Shown: one piece after another, positions 32,178 through 44,273 of the stretch
How positions within the stretch are numbered: the first letter of the stretch is position 1
Layout of the letters: each line of letters opens with the position of its first letter
Origin: Guyanagaster necrorhizus
Taxonomy: Eukaryota > Basidiomycota > Agaricomycetes > Agaricales > Physalacriaceae
NCBI RefSeq assembly: GCF_019112545.1
Contig: NW_025064884.1
Location: 248,001-312,000 of the forward strand
DNA length: 64,000 bases
Direction of reading: 5' to 3'
Notes under the pieces: model-generated
Seen by the model: only the letters and a program-made list of their open reading frames with translations
Told to the model about the DNA's origin: nothing
The model's database searches: none
Program-made: the position numbers and the translations under genes

Positions 32178-35100
32178 ATGCTCAAAATTTGGAAGGGTAA
32201 ATGGAGAGCTCAAGACCAGGAAGAGGGAGAAATCCAGTCTGCTTCTGAGCGCGACAGCGACCAGCAGCTTGCGTTGGGTGACGCTAATGTGCCGTTCGAC
32301 TTGGACGACTCCGAGTCAGCCATAGCGTCACCCTCACAAAGTCTACTGGACCCTGTTCCGTCGTCTGCTGCTCTTCCTTCATCTGAGTCCGAAAGACCTC
32401 ATAAACGCAGGAAGACACAAAATGGGCAGGATACTGGACGGGGATTGCGTGCCATCACCGTAACGAAAAGAGGTTCAGTATATCAGCATTTCCTTCATTG
32501 CGACTAATGAAGTCTACCTATAGTGGACTCTTGCGGACCTAGAGAAACAATCGTGCTATACGACAGGCCATTTCCATCGATCATGATGCAGAAGACTATA
32601 CTAGATGAAGTCGCCTATTTAGACTCATCCAAACGCGTTTTGGCGCAACACCTTGAGGCATCGAGACGAGTTGTGGAGGAACTTGGTCCATGTGCGTCCG
32701 ATCTGGTGTGGCGACGTGCGTTGGGAGATATAGAGACCAGCTTGTCGACATGGGACGAGCATGACGACGACGATGCTGCGCCCGAGATAGCCCTGAAAGT
32801 TTCCGTCCGTGATATCGTCAAGAACTGGACGTTTGCTATGCCCAATCTAGATATCGGCTCCCGAGGCTTCAACGTCACCCCCAAGTTCTTGCGACTCGTA
32901 CAGATACTCAAGGCGTGTGACCCACTTGACATGCGCTTCCGTGGTTTAGTTTTCGGTGAATTATCCTTTCTTCCTCTTTTCTGTTATAAACAAACAACTT
33001 ACTTCCTTGCTAGTCTCTAGCAAGGCCATTGCTTGGGGCATTATTGACTTGCTAAAGGCAACGGGGGAGTTCCGATGCCAGTCATTATATGGTGATGAGG
33101 CGCCTGCGGTCCAGGTAATGATTCTAAATTTCAATTCGTCCTTTATATAACGTTCATCTTCTAGCGAGACCTTTTCCATTCCTTTAAGAATGGCACTTGC
33201 AATCTGATTATCGCAGTACAGTCGACGGAGGATCTAGACATACCTAAAGCTTCCATCGTCATCCGGTAAGTCAAGACAGACGACTCATAATCACCTATTG
33301 ACGCTATTATCAATAAATAGATTTAGTTTATCGCGTGACTACTTATCACATGCATACAGTTACTCTCGAGCCCCCAGTTTCGACAGTCATCTTGTGTTCA
33401 TGGCTGAACGTGAAAATAACGTTCATCGACATGTTCTATCCTCCCTCGCGCGTACCGACAAAAGCGTCTTGTCTTGGGTGACCCAAACCTCTGAGACTTC
33501 GTTCCCACCTTTAACCCTGTCAGATATGATGGCTGTACTCAGTCTTGATGAAGGGATCGACGCCGAAGACATCAATCAACCGTGTATCACTGATGCCACT
33601 ACCGGCTGCGAAATTCGAGTACAAAATGCTACTGCTGTTATTTATCGCTTGGGTGCTCATCTTCTGGAACTAAAACCAGATCGAGATGGGGGAAATCCTC
33701 GACTTGAATATGTTTCTGCTCAGCCATTTTACACTTGTCAAGTGCATTTGCCCGGAATGCCCGGCGAGCTGTCTTGTATCAGTGGGCCACAATCCACGTC
33801 ACAGGCGTTCGCCAGGCGTCAGGCGTGCTTCGTGGCCTGTGCTAGACTGGCTGAAGCTGGTCTTCTTCCACATCAGTTTTTCCCATTTCCAGAAAACAGA
33901 CGTTTGTGGAAGCCCAAGGATCTCCCACCTGCTACCGACGCCAAAGTGGCGGGAACGCGTTTCTACCCGGGGAGCGCACCGCGCTTTTGGCAGTCTTTCT
34001 GTTATTCTCCGACGAACATATTGTACCCTACAGTCATCTGTGGAGATCGCCTTCAGAGGGAAGCTCAACATGCGCCTCTATTATTCTTGACATACCGTCC
34101 TTTACCTGATATTCCAAGCATCAAGCTGTTCTTTCTTGGTATACCGATCGTCGTTCCGCTGCGACGGACTGCCTCTTTGTTCGTGAATGACGAACAGGTG
34201 CAACTTCTTCATGCATATACCATCAGATACTTTCGAACAATTCTTAACAAACCATATACTTGTGAATCGGGGAAGATGGCCTATTTTGTCGCTCCTCTCC
34301 AGTCAAATTTCTGCTCTCCAGAACTTGATCCATCCCAGCCTTTTGATTTACCTGACATTAGCACCAGCTTATCCTGGGATGCTATAAAATTGGCTTCTGG
34401 CGGTCGATGGGTTCCCTTGCAGTATGGAGCTGCGGACGTGGTAGAGCCAGATGTGCAGGACGCTGCTATTCAAGGCCATATGGAGTTCATCCGTCGTTAC
34501 GAAGTTGTGAAGGTCAGACGTGATCTGACCCCAAAAAGTATCCATGTAAGTCATCGCTATGAGTGTCTAAAATTCTATACATGACTCCCTTCATTTGTAG
34601 CCGAACGACAATTCAACAACTATCCTTGAGTTTGTTCGGTCAAAATACGAAAGCCTCCCGGATCTGAAGGACGAGAATCAATGTATCCTTGAGGTTGTGA
34701 AAATCGACCCTTGGCTGCAATACGCTAGTCCTTCGTCTAGACCCCAGAGTACTAAGTCTGATTCTTTATGTAAGTATCAAATATCTTCTCTCTCCTTATC
34801 GCATCGTTCACCCTATCGGCTTTTCAGATATGATACCGGAACTGTATGCCAAGTGCACGGTTCCGTTAAGGTGATTGGTCTTTCAAAGTTTCAGTAGTAT
34901 CGACACCTAACATAAGCAAGTGCCATTCGCACGGGATTTCTCCTCCCGTCAATCATGGAAAACATCAATCATATCTTGCTCGTCAAAGAGCTGAATGCAA
35001 ACATTTTTGGTTTTTCCGTGGCCGAGGACCTACTCCGCATGGCTATCACCGCGCCATCAGTGGGCCTTGTTTATGATTATGAGCGCCTAGAACTTTTAGG

Positions 35101-36853
35101 TGAGATGATGTTGCGTAAAAGAAAATCTATGACTGACTGCTGCAAGGTGACTCGTTCTTGAAATGTGTCTCGTCTCTATATGTTTTCGTAACGGAACCAG
35201 ACAGAAGCGAAGGCAACCTGCATGCATCAAGAAGAGAGCTCATCAGCAACAACTCTTTACTTCACCAAGCCGTTCGCGTCGGGCTGCCTTCCTTTATTCA
35301 AACGAAACCGTTCAGCATCAAATCCTGGTGTCCACCAAATTTTACCAGGGACTCGAACAGCAATACTACCATCGGCCAGGTCCAGGAATCTACTACACAA
35401 TCCGCACCTAAGCAGCCGGTGGCAACCCCCAGCCAAACTACAAGTACGCCCAGTACGAGCACAACAAAAGGCCGCTCTAGGAAAAGGAAGAAGAAAACTC
35501 GGACTTGGTGGACCGGCGATTCCAACAAATGCCTTGGGGACAAGGTACGATAATAAACATTTTCTCTATTCGCTCTGCCTGATAGGGTTTAGACTGTTGC
35601 TGATGTTGTCGAGTCTATCATCGGCGCTGCCTACCTCACAGGCGGCAAAGATGTAGCACTTCGTGTTACAAAGGACCTGGGCATATCTCTTCCGAGGGTT
35701 GAACAGTGGTCAGATTTTGGTCGTACAGCCATGGCTCCTTCCTCCAAAGTCACTGCAAAACTTAAACCCGGAACTCTCCAAGCCATCGAAAGTGCACTGG
35801 GGTGCAAGTTTAAACGGCCGTACTTGCTGGCACAGGCCTTGGTTCGTTGACTTACACTGATTCCTCAACTTCGACTCATATTCTCAACTGAGTAGACACA
35901 CATTACTCATCAAGGCTTTCAGGCTTCTTGTTATGAAAGGTTCGAATTTGTCGGAGATGCAGTACTCGACTTCTGTATGTTATCCTGATTTTCGCTGACC
36001 ATTGAACTTAAGTTGAGTACAGTGGTTGTCCGGCATATCTTCAGTCGTAACCAAGGACTCTCGCCTGGTGCGCTGACATTGCTGAAGGTATGCTTGTAAC
36101 TAGCTGTTTCCTGTTGCCGTTCTGAAGATCGTCCTCAAGGGTGCGATGGTGTCAAATCGCGCATTAGCTGCTCTTTGCGTGTGCTCCAACTTACATCAAC
36201 ATCTCTTGTTCCGGTCAGCGGAGCTTGCTCTGAGCATCAGCAACTATGAAAAAGAAGTGAAGCGTAAACAAAATGAGGAATACGCTGCTGCACAAAAGGA
36301 GGGCCGGGCATCGGGACAGTTCTGGTTTGATATTGACGCTCCAAAGGTTAGCCTTGATGATTTTGCTTTCATGCGCCATTTAAAATGATAGGGAAACAGC
36401 CTCTGTCGGACGTTGTAGAATCCATAATGGGAGCGATGTGCATATCGGATGACTTCCTGCCAGATGGTGTAGAGGCCATTTTTATGAATCTTGTCCAGCC
36501 GTTTTACGACAAGCATATCACGCTTCAAACACTGTCCCATCATCCGACCAAGGTTCTTTTAGAACTCCTTCAAGCTAGCGGATGTCAAGATTTCGAGATC
36601 TGCAAAGAAGAAGATAATGGTAGCATTCGATGCAGCGGTAAGGTCACTCTTCTATGTCTAATCAGTTAGCTTGATATATCATACAGTACTCGTCCATGGT
36701 ATTGTGTTGGCTAGTGCTTCTGAGGCCAATCCTACCAGTGCCGCCCGTCTCGCTTCACTGTGGGCTTTGGACGCACTGGAAGGAGATCTTCATTTCTTAG
36801 CTCGGACGTGTGATTGTAGGACAGAGGACAATGCGAAGAGTCACCTAGATTAG
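32178..36853 (+). CDS. Dicer-like ribonuclease III lacking the N-terminal DExD helicase domain
   Basis: RNA-interference nuclease of about 1,300 residues. The first exon is an acidic, Ser-rich leader ending RKTQNGQDTGRG. The second begins directly with the region that follows the DExD domain in Dicers (VLYDRPFPSIMMQKTILDEV, GPCASDLVWRRALGDIE); no Walker A or DExH motif is present. A helicase-C remnant follows: FRGLVFVSSKAIAWGIIDLL, NLIIAVQSTEDLDIPKASIV, and HAYSYSRA where motif VI is normally Q-x-GRxxR. Then come a DUF283 dimerisation domain (GCEIRVQNATAVIYRLGAHL), a weak PAZ/connector region (GFLLPSIMENINHILLVKEL), RNase IIIa (YERLELLGDSFLK, VADVVESIIGAAY), RNase IIIb (YERFEFVGDAVLDF, LSDVVESIMGAM) and a dsRBD-like end (VHGIVLASASEA). 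Both RNase III acidic sets are intact. At least thirteen introns are needed. The stop is at 36851-36853. Confidence 0.9.
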
Positions 36854-36953
36854 AAGCTTTGATTAATCATAAGAAATCATTCTGTTTTCTGTCGGTTCAT
36901 GACGGAGAATATGATTATTTGCTTGGTTAAAGGATCACTTATATTCCTCCTCT

Positions 36954-39172
36954 CTAGTCTCTTGGAGCGGTGCTTACCCGAAGAGGAAGATTTTCACCCT
37001 TTTCCACTTCACCTTCGAGAGTAGGTATCATAACTAAACAGGCTTCTCGGCGAAGGCGTTGGAGGTCCTCTGTGGGTGACAACACGAAGTTGTTAATGAT
37101 TGCGATCAACAGGGCCTGGACTTCATAGATCGCAAAACGCCAGCCCACGCATGTTCTGACGCCTCCCGCGAAAGTCAGTCTGGAAAATCTGATGTTACCA
37201 CAAGCACCAGTAATTTGGTGTGATAATTTCTCACAGATTTCCATAAACCCCCACACTGGGTCCCTTCCGATGTTTCTCTGACTGAAACCATCGCTCCGGA
37301 TTAAAGGTATCTGCATCGTTTCCCCATATGTCTTTGTTTCTAGGACGAGATTGAGTAGTCTGGTCGTGATTTAGAGATGACGATACCTATTGTATCCGGC
37401 AATAGACGCAAATACTTTCATTCCTTTAGGAACCGGAAGTTTGTCTATAAGTTCGCCCGAAATGGTAAGAATGGGTTTTGAGAGTGGAAGAATGTCATCG
37501 TGAGCAGCCTGTCGGTAATTGTGATATAACGCTGGGTGAAGTCGCATAGCCTCTTTCATCACGGCACCAGTATAGGTCATGCTTTCGAAGTCCTTTGAGG
37601 TAAACTCGGAGTCTCCTCGGACGTGAACAGCGTGTTCGACGGCACGAATTTCGTTACGAAGCTTGTCTTGCACATCCGGGTGTCGAGCAAGCTCCAGGAG
37701 AATCCAAAGGGTGCTGGTGGCACTCGTTTCGTGTCCAGCGAGCAGCAAAGTTCTACGCCAGAGATGGATACATTATCAGAAGTAGCATACAGGTGAATCA
37801 ACGTACCGCATTTGAGCTAGCATCTCCTCGTGGTCCAAAGCAGTCGCTGCGTTCTCTGAAGCATTGGCTTTCACTTGACGCATGTGAAATGTAAGCTCCA
37901 TGTACTACCGGGACATAATGGAGACTCACCAAGCAAACTCAGAACGTCCTTGCTTCCTTTTCCTTGCAGGAGCTCAGATGACTTCATGTCTATCAGAGCC
38001 TGTGTCAACTCCTCGGCGAGCTTTGCAGTGTATCGGGCGTGCGCCATCGGCCTGCTATTAGAGTATTTGGCTCTCAACTGTAGAGCCCAGACAGGCAGTG
38101 CTGTTTGCAAGAAAATGCTCCTTTTGGACGGTGAACCAAGAGTGTCGTTCCTATGAAAACGCAGATTCAATACACCGATTGACTGCTCCTTGAGATCTTC
38201 CTACATAAGACCAAAGTATGCCTTCATCAACTCGTTGTCTCTTTGGGCTAAGGCACCAAATTGATAGTCAAACGCAGCTGTGATCATCGTGAGGGCATAT
38301 CCTAGACGGTAGATACTTCTGTCTCGTACCTTCTCCGAGAGAGTCCATGGTAGCGCGAGACAGCCAAGTCGCGACATTCATTTCAACACTTTGATTCGGT
38401 GATCCAGCAAGAATATCGGCCCATTTTGCGACCAGCTGGTCAAAGACATTAGCGACTCAGTCATTTTAAGGCACAGGGTTACCTCAGAGCCAGTACGTTG
38501 GAAGATAGGTATGAACGACTTGCATTCCGGTGCTTTCAAACCGGTCATTCGAGCGTTATTCATGTACGTCGTTACTGCGTACCACCAAACCCGGGAAGCA
38601 TCACTTTCCTCTGCCGTTTATGAATGTCTCCTGATAGTGACGGTCGAAATCGATGGATTGTACAGCGGAAGCTAACGTACCGTCGGCCCATAACAGTCCA
38701 CGGCCCATTAATACACGGCTGATCTCAGTTCTTTGAGGCCATTTCGAGAAGCCATAGCCTAGAAGACGATAACAGACATCCAGTCAAAGTGCCAATAAGA
38801 CAAACCTGATGTGTGGAAAATATACTGGAGCGCCTTGGGATCAGATATCAAAAGCCGGTCTTCCTATTTGTCCCGTAAAACCGGGGTCAAAAAAAATTGC
38901 AATAATGCGATACGTACACCGAAGGTTCCTTTGACACGCACTACATCCCCATACTGACGTTGCCATTTGAAGTCAGGCTCCCCCGCCTGGCTTTGGAATA
39001 TCTCAACAAGATGACCTATGTAAGGACATTGTTGTAGTCGTCTGGTATCATAGCAGCAAAAAGCACCCACCAAGTACGAAAGATTCAGGCGGCGGGCCTG
39101 GAATATGAGAAACAGAGATGCGTGTAAAACGCCGATAAAGAGACAACACAGCAAATAAAATGACAAGTCCAA
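36954..39172 (-). CDS. Cytochrome P450 monooxygenase
   Basis: Haem-thiolate monooxygenase anchored in the ER membrane. It starts MDLSFYLLCCLFIGVLHASL, a hydrophobic membrane anchor. Successive short exons give PYIGHLVEIFQSQAGEP, YGDVVRVKGTFG, AFDYQFGALAQRDNELMKAY, the I-helix LLLAGHETSATSTLWILLEL, the ExxR motif in VMKEAMRLHPALYHNYRQAA, and the haem loop FAGGVRTCVGWRFA with the axial cysteine. The C-terminal family tail follows and stops at 36954. All diagnostic motifs are present, so it is probably functional. The substrate is not predictable; neighbours are housekeeping genes, so there is no sign of a metabolite cluster. It contains many introns, and some borders are approximate. Confidence 0.9.
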
Positions 39173-39636
39173 GGCCTATAATATTCAATGGATTCTTCAT
39201 CCGTGTCGCAATGCGTTAAGAACGGTAACAAGAAGCGAGAGGGTGCTCACAGCAGGTTCGAGAAGAGCAAGAAGATTGCAGTTCAACATTTCGCACAGAG
39301 GGAAAAGAGGGAAGGATTTAGATTCTCCCTCAATAACGGCCGCCTTTTTGTAGCATTGAAAGCTTTCTAAGACGCTCATATGACAAGGGGGCTCCCTCAA
39401 TGGGTGATCCGGTGATCGATTCCGGCGAAGAGGATAACCGTCCAACAGAAGCATGAGGCCCGGCTTCGTAAGGAAAGCTATCGTGATATTATCGCGTGTA
39501 CGTTCTTCCAAACAGTCCAACCATATCGATATACACACGTTGTCTGCGTTACCCCACAATACCCCTGGTCTCTGTGAATGCGGGGTGAAGGTTCCCGATC
39601 AAAAATCAAATTCCGGACAATTACATCTAAGTCTTA
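39173..39636. other. Intergenic, HDAC 3' side to P450 5' side
   Basis: Should contain the P450 promoter and the histone deacetylase 3' UTR. Open frames of 60-120 codons exist on both strands but show no family and no clean introns. Confidence 0.45.
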
Positions 39637-42457
39637 TCATGAGGTATCCATGTACTGGTCCCAGGCCCTTAGCTGTGCTTGTATGAAAATCTCAATACTT
39701 GGGAGGGCATCAGTAAGGAGCTTTATTGCCCGAGTTTCATCTAGAAGACAGTAAATTCGTGCGATGAAGCATAGATGAATCAACTCACTTATCGGTACAA
39801 CGTTGCCATGGCGTTTCTTCGTTTTTGCCGCGAGCACTTGGTGGTTCACGGGAACAGCAACAAATGAGTGCTGGAAAACGTATCCCGGTCATAACTGCTT
39901 CATTTAAGGTGCGGATGACTGACCTTCAGGTACCATGGTATAATTTCATCGGGATGAGTCGGTACCAATGGAACATTTAGATGTCCTACGACTTGCACGA
40001 TACCTTTTACTTTCGTGCTCACGCTACTCCCTTCGACATGGATCAACTTGAAGAAAGCAAACGAACAGTAATCACACCAACATCTTTGTTGAAGCAGGTC
40101 GATCATTGGCTGACAGCCCGGTCCGTGCCCGATAAGAATGACTCGCTGGGCATTTGAAAGCCTGGAGAATTTCCGTGAAACCGAATCAGAAGAGAAGCGG
40201 CAGATAGATACTGACTGTACATAGTTATCCCAGAGATATATGATGAGTTCTTTGGCGAGAACCTGTGCTGATTTTGACTTCTGTAAGATAAATGAGCGGC
40301 AAATATAATAATTATTTGAACATGCGCAAGACCTTCATTGGAGCTATAAGAGGCTTGGGATACAGATTTACGTCAAGCAAACAGTGTCCTGCTCGAAGGG
40401 GTGAAATGCAAACAAGATCGAATGTTAACACCCTCACCTGCGGCTTTTACCCACGAAATTAGCTCTTTCGAGAAATCAACCTATTCAATTCAGTATTCAG
40501 CATAACATCAAGATAATCAATCATACCATACCAAGTAAGACCGCTCTAGGTCTAAATTGCACGTAGCAAAATTCTCGAGCTCGGCTTGAAGATCGCCGCT
40601 GAACCTATGTCAGATGCATACTTCGCAAAGATTGCTTCACGCACAAGTCATGCATAAAGAACACCACCGTCGGGTTGTCTAGTATGTCTGGTCTATGGTG
40701 GAAGCACTTGGCAGTGGAAGCAGCTACAGGAGGTTGAATCTCACGTGCACATTATTTGCATTCCAAATCGCTCTTCCATTTCTTCATTTACTAAGGGAAC
40801 ATTCATCATGTGGTGATTGTTTGACAAGTAATTTTGTCGATGCGATTTCAGTATTTCTATACAAGATAAGAGAGAAAATCAGATAACATGTGCGGGAAGG
40901 CCTACCAGGGATAGAAAATGTGCTGATTTGGACGTCTGCGATTCGTTAGAACGAAACGAGTATAAAGGATTAAAAATATCACCTTCACGCGGTTCACATG
41001 CTTTGGGGTTGACATTTCTCCAATATTTGCTCTGCTCTTTAGCCACAAGCCAGACGGCCTCAGCCGCTTGCTCGCTGGCAGTCATAGGAGGAAGCTCGTC
41101 GGGCGGCTCTCCGACTATAACCTTAGTCACTGCCAATGCTGAACGGGCCCCTGCCTCGACATTATACCCTCCCTTTAGAGCGAACGTGATCATCAGTAGA
41201 GTCTATAGCTATCACCAAGTTGCACACTACCTCAAGAGCGACCACTAAACGACCACCAGCAAGCCCTGAGAGCATATATGTCATATGAGCATATCCAGCA
41301 GGAGTTATGCAACACTGTCCCAAAGGATCTCCTTGTGCTGCGTCGAAACCGGCAGAGACTAACAAGCCATCAAGACGGGGTGACGCATATTCACATATGA
41401 CTTACTGATAACTAGCTGGGGCGCAAATTCCATAGCAATGGGCATGACAATATGTTGAAAGGCATGGATATATTCCGCATCGCCCATGCCTTCGCCTGGC
41501 CACGGTATATTCACCGAGCTAGAGACCTCACGGTATGAAATGAGACGGTAAAGGCAATAAATAAACTTACAATCCCAGGCCAGGTCCTTCCCCGCACGAT
41601 TGAATGCCACCAAATGGACCGCATGGATAAAATCCTCCGTTGTCATATCTATGCAACGAGACATACAGAACAGTGGGATCATCGTTAAATGCACGCTGGG
41701 TACCATTTCCTGGAAGAAAACGATCAAGACGAAATAAATGAGAGTAATAACTCAATACCATGATGCACATCCCTAAGGATATGATTAAAGATAAGTATAC
41801 TACCTCATTGGAATAAAATTTACCAGTCCAAAACCATTACCCGCTTTATAGTAGTTTGTTGCTGTACACTTTTGATAGCAACAGCAACATTATTGAAAAA
41901 GCAGAAACCCATATGCTTAGTCGGTTCTGCGTGATGTCCTGGTGGCCGGACGATGGCGAAACACTTTTTAATTTCTGATAGATCACTGGCAACGGCGAGA
42001 CAGGCCTCTATTACACCGCCACAGCTCAGCAGGGCGGCCCGTGTAGTTCCTTGCATGACATAGAGAGACAGCGAGTCATAATATGAGTGAGTTTCTTGTA
42101 TTTTCTCGTCGGTGAGCTCTAGAAAACGAAAAATGTCATTGATATTCCATACGCCATTGACAAAACGAAAGTACCCCGCAGAGCCTGTACGCGGACCCAG
42201 TGGTCTTCGCTATGAACAAGCAACACTTCATTTTTATGCGCAGGCCGGATAGGTATGCGCTTCATCTTGAGGGTACATCCAGCAGCAGTTATGGTTTCCC
42301 AGATGCGGGTGATGCGTGCCGGCTGTTCAAAGTGATCTTCAAGGAGTGGGCGATGGCAGGTCATTTCAGAGGAGTAGATGACTGCGACATGTGGCCGAAC
42401 GACGTCGTCCAGTGGAGCAGAAGTAGCACGAACAGCATTGCCGTTGGTTTTATCCAT
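39637..42457 (-). CDS. Class II histone deacetylase with C-terminal Arb2 domain (Hda1/Clr3 type)
   Basis: Zinc-dependent lysine deacetylase that in yeasts acts in gene silencing. It starts [20 protein letters not shown]. The catalytic domain includes [64 protein letters not shown] (active-site histidines), [14 protein letters not shown], then [14 protein letters not shown] with zinc ligands, [29 protein letters not shown] and [14 protein letters not shown]. The DVHH segment is carried by a 14-base exon at 41759-41772. The C-terminal half is an Arb2-like domain ([23 protein letters not shown], [32 protein letters not shown]), as in Hda1/Clr3. The end MDTS sits at 39637. It is divergent from eIF2-alpha, with 255 bases between starts. 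Confidence 0.92.
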
Positions 42458-42712
42458 CGGTGAAGGAAGTTAAAAGAAAATTCATCGGAAGTCGGGCCGA
42501 TGACTTTCAAATCTAACAATAACAAACTGTTTCCAAAATCCTTGCCGCGAGTCACATCTTCCGATATCCACTTCCCTCGCCGTAACAAAGCATTACGACC
42601 TGCCGCTTCTTTTCAGCTTTTGGCTCTATACTTTGGTGGCAAAACTTCAGCGCGAAATATTCTTTTGTTAAGAACATCCACTCCCTGACGGCGTTACTTC
42701 TTAGACGACATC

Positions 42713-44060
42713 ATGCGGTACTATGAACAAAAATATCCGGAGGTGGACGAGCTGGTGATGGTGCAAGTGAGGCAGATCGCAGAGATGGGCGCCTATGTCA
42801 AGCTGGTGTGCCGTGCTTTTCTGCTTCAGATATCAGAAAAGTCCTAATCTAGTCACGATGTCTGTTCCCGTCCATGATTTTCTCGACATTTCAATTGGAA
42901 TGCGTTGTGTGTCTAGTTGGAGTATGATAACACGGAAGGGATGATCCTCCTCTCAGAATTGTCGCGGAGACGTATCCGTTCTGTTCAAAAGCTTATTCGT
43001 GTGGGGAGGAATGAAGTCGTTGTCGTGCTGAGGGTCGATAAGGAAAAAGGCCCGCCTCTTCCTGTGTTTATATTCCGCTTTGCCTCATCCTTTCTATAGG
43101 TTACATTGATTTATCAAAACGTCGTGTATCCTCAGAAGACATCATAAAGTGCGAAGAGAGGTACATGAAATCAAAAACTGTCGCCTCGATCCTGAGGCAT
43201 GTGGCGTCAAAAATTGCAAGTGTTGATGGCGACGTGGGGACTGAAGCCGCTGTGAACAAGGCTGCAAACCCGGAAGAAGGAGATGCTGATGCTGGGGAGG
43301 AGCCAAAGATCAGCAAGCGAGGTAAAAGGGATGGTGGTGTAGGGATCGGTGGACCAGGGGAGGAAGAACGGCTGGAGAAACTATACGAGACTATTGCTTG
43401 GCCCTTGGGGAAAGTATTTGGTCATCCCTACGATGCATTCAAGCTCGCTTTGACGTGAGTTCCCAATGTATTGAACCCTCCCATTGATTCACGTGTATAC
43501 AGTGAGCCAGCGACACTTTCCAATGCGCTACCCAATCCAGTCTCGCAAAGCACGTTATCTGTTCTCATGTCGACAATTGCCCGACGACTAACGCCGCAAC
43601 CGATCAAATTGCGAGCCGACATCGAGTTGACATGCTATACCCCGCAAGGAATCGATGCTATCAAAAAGGCGCTCAGGATGGGTGAAAAAGAGAGTACAGA
43701 GCAAGTGCCCATCAAAGCCAAATTGGTTGCGCCACCATTGTATGTGTTGAGCACAAGTGCGGGTGACAAGGTTCGTATGACAAGTCACATGCCCTCCGCT
43801 ATTGATATTTCTTTTCAGTATGCTGCGGTGGACAGGCTTGAGCGAGCAATCGAGAGCATCCAACACACCATTGAAGAACAAGGAGGTACTCTGGTCGTCA
43901 AAATGAAGGTCAGTCATTTTTTGAGTATCCGTCCAGATTTTGACTACTTTTTCAGCCGAAAGCTGTTTCGGAGACTGATGAGCACGACTTGGCGCAACTC
44001 ATGGCCAAGGCTGGACAAGAGAATGCAGAGGTTTCCGGTGATGAGGATGATGAAGAGTGA
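42713..44060 (+). CDS. SUI2: Translation initiation factor eIF2 subunit alpha
   Basis: Subunit of the eIF2 ternary complex and target of stress kinases. It starts [20 protein letters not shown]; the S1 domain continues GAYVKL across an intron to [20 protein letters not shown], where the phosphorylatable serine corresponds to human Ser51. [17 protein letters not shown] then joins [20 protein letters not shown]. An unusual acidic/Gly-rich insert (roughly 43230-43370: [28 protein letters not shown]) precedes [20 protein letters not shown]. The C-terminal alpha/beta domain includes [20 protein letters not shown] and [12 protein letters not shown], then [16 protein letters not shown] and an acidic end (TGA 44058-44060). 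Motif order and length are standard apart from the insert. Confidence 0.94.
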
Positions 44061-44273
44061 AGAAAATGTATATTGTGTTGCTACCGCTGTATCGTTGCAA
44101 TCTTACCTTATATTATCATCGCCCAGCCTGAGCCTGTGCCAATTGCTCATCCCACCACCTACTATCGGTTTCCGTTCGAGTGTTCACGCTCGCAGTACCA
44201 TCTCCCCTGTTCAGCCATATCCACCTACAGTGATGAGAGTCAGCAGGATTACCAACAAAAAAATCGATAGCAC

